A stretch of DNA of 64,000 nucleotides from Prinia subflava (taxonomy: Eukaryota > Chordata > Aves > Passeriformes > Cisticolidae), in assembly GCF_021018805.1 (NCBI RefSeq), contig NW_026960608.1:3596001-3660000 (forward strand). The letters are read 5' to 3'. Below are positions 63,702-64,000 of the stretch, in pieces. A model generated the notes under the pieces. The model saw only the letters and a program-made list of their open reading frames with translations. It was not told the DNA's origin and ran no database searches. Made by a program: the position numbers and the translations under genes. How positions within the stretch are numbered: the stretch's first letter is position 1; the number at the start of each line of letters is the position of its first letter.

Positions 63702-64000
63702 TGTTATAAATGCCAGGACAATTTATTACCAAATTGAGTAATTGGGTTTATTAAAAATTCAAATCACAAAATTTGGAATCAAATTACAGAATTTTAAGCA
63801 ATAAAAAAAAGACCCCCACAAACAGCGACACTTACTTGACAGAGTTTCTCCTGGGAAAAAAAAGTCAAGGGTGACCCGGAGACATAGACCCTGGTCATCT
63901 GTGTCTCTAGCTGGGTACACACCTTCACCCGCCTAGAGGCTTAACTTAAATACCCTTAATTTCCCCCTCGGCAGCACTTCTCCCATTGTTTCTCCTAAGC
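63702..64000 (-). mobile_element. Partial LTR at window edge
   Basis: On + it starts TGTTATAAATGCC. On -, GTATTTAAG near 63950 is TATA-like and TTAATAAACCC near 63750 is a poly-A signal, in LTR order. It runs off the window. Confidence 0.5.

Noticed and set aside
1..64000. tRNA, rRNA, CRISPR or bacterial features
   Set aside because: None seen. Spliced exons, CR1 and ERVs show a bird nuclear sequence.

Overview
The window looks like the W chromosome of a bird, most likely a songbird. The evidence is a spliced, intron-bearing relative of HINT1 on the + strand (about 16460-19207). Its residues match the W-linked HINTW form: the histidine triad is lost, and exon 2 carries the bird-like replacements. 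It sits among CR1 LINEs and a dense mass of endogenous retroviruses (ERVs) of several classes. This mix is typical of the non-recombining, repeat-rich avian W. W linkage itself is inferred from the gene's identity.

Layout. (1) 1-10062: two broken betaretrovirus-like (class II/ERVK) proviruses lie head to tail on the - strand. The lower one keeps nucleocapsid, dUTPase-like, protease, RT and RNase H, and is split by two solo LTRs with clear target-site duplications (TSDs). The upper one keeps matrix to a remnant of env. (2) 10063-16030: poorly assigned repeat sequence, an ERVL-like LTR and a decayed CR1. (3) 16130-19207: CpG-rich promoter and the three HINTW exons; this copy has a frameshift, a probable start loss and an in-frame stop, so it is read as a pseudogene copy. 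(4) 20007-24499: a complete LTR element on - with two LTRs in which no difference was seen, a tRNA-Trp-like primer site and a polypurine tract, but no recognisable gag, pol or env. (5) 24500-32211: CR1 3' ends, an ERVL integrase fragment with its 3' LTR, and unassigned LTR-like sequence. (6) 32212-62830: a decayed ERVL provirus whose 5' LTR is split into halves more than 23 kb apart. (7) 62831-64000: two further LTRs on -.

The core of the ERVL block is a gammaretrovirus-like provirus at 34061-55881, with 4-bp ATTA duplications, LTRs about 1% diverged and a lysine-type primer site. Five later insertions swell it to 21.8 kb. Taking them out leaves about 8.5 kb, the usual length for such a provirus. 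The five are a solo LTR in matrix, a solo LTR in protease (itself hit by a 449-bp element), a 4.0-kb gag-only provirus in RT, a 6.0-kb provirus with apparently identical LTRs in RT, and a solo LTR before env.

No intact host gene was found. Only one retroviral frame is long and clean: the 431-codon gag-like frame at 46560-47855 of the youngest provirus. All other retroviral genes carry stops, frameshifts or deletions. There are no tRNA or rRNA genes, CRISPR arrays or bacterial features.
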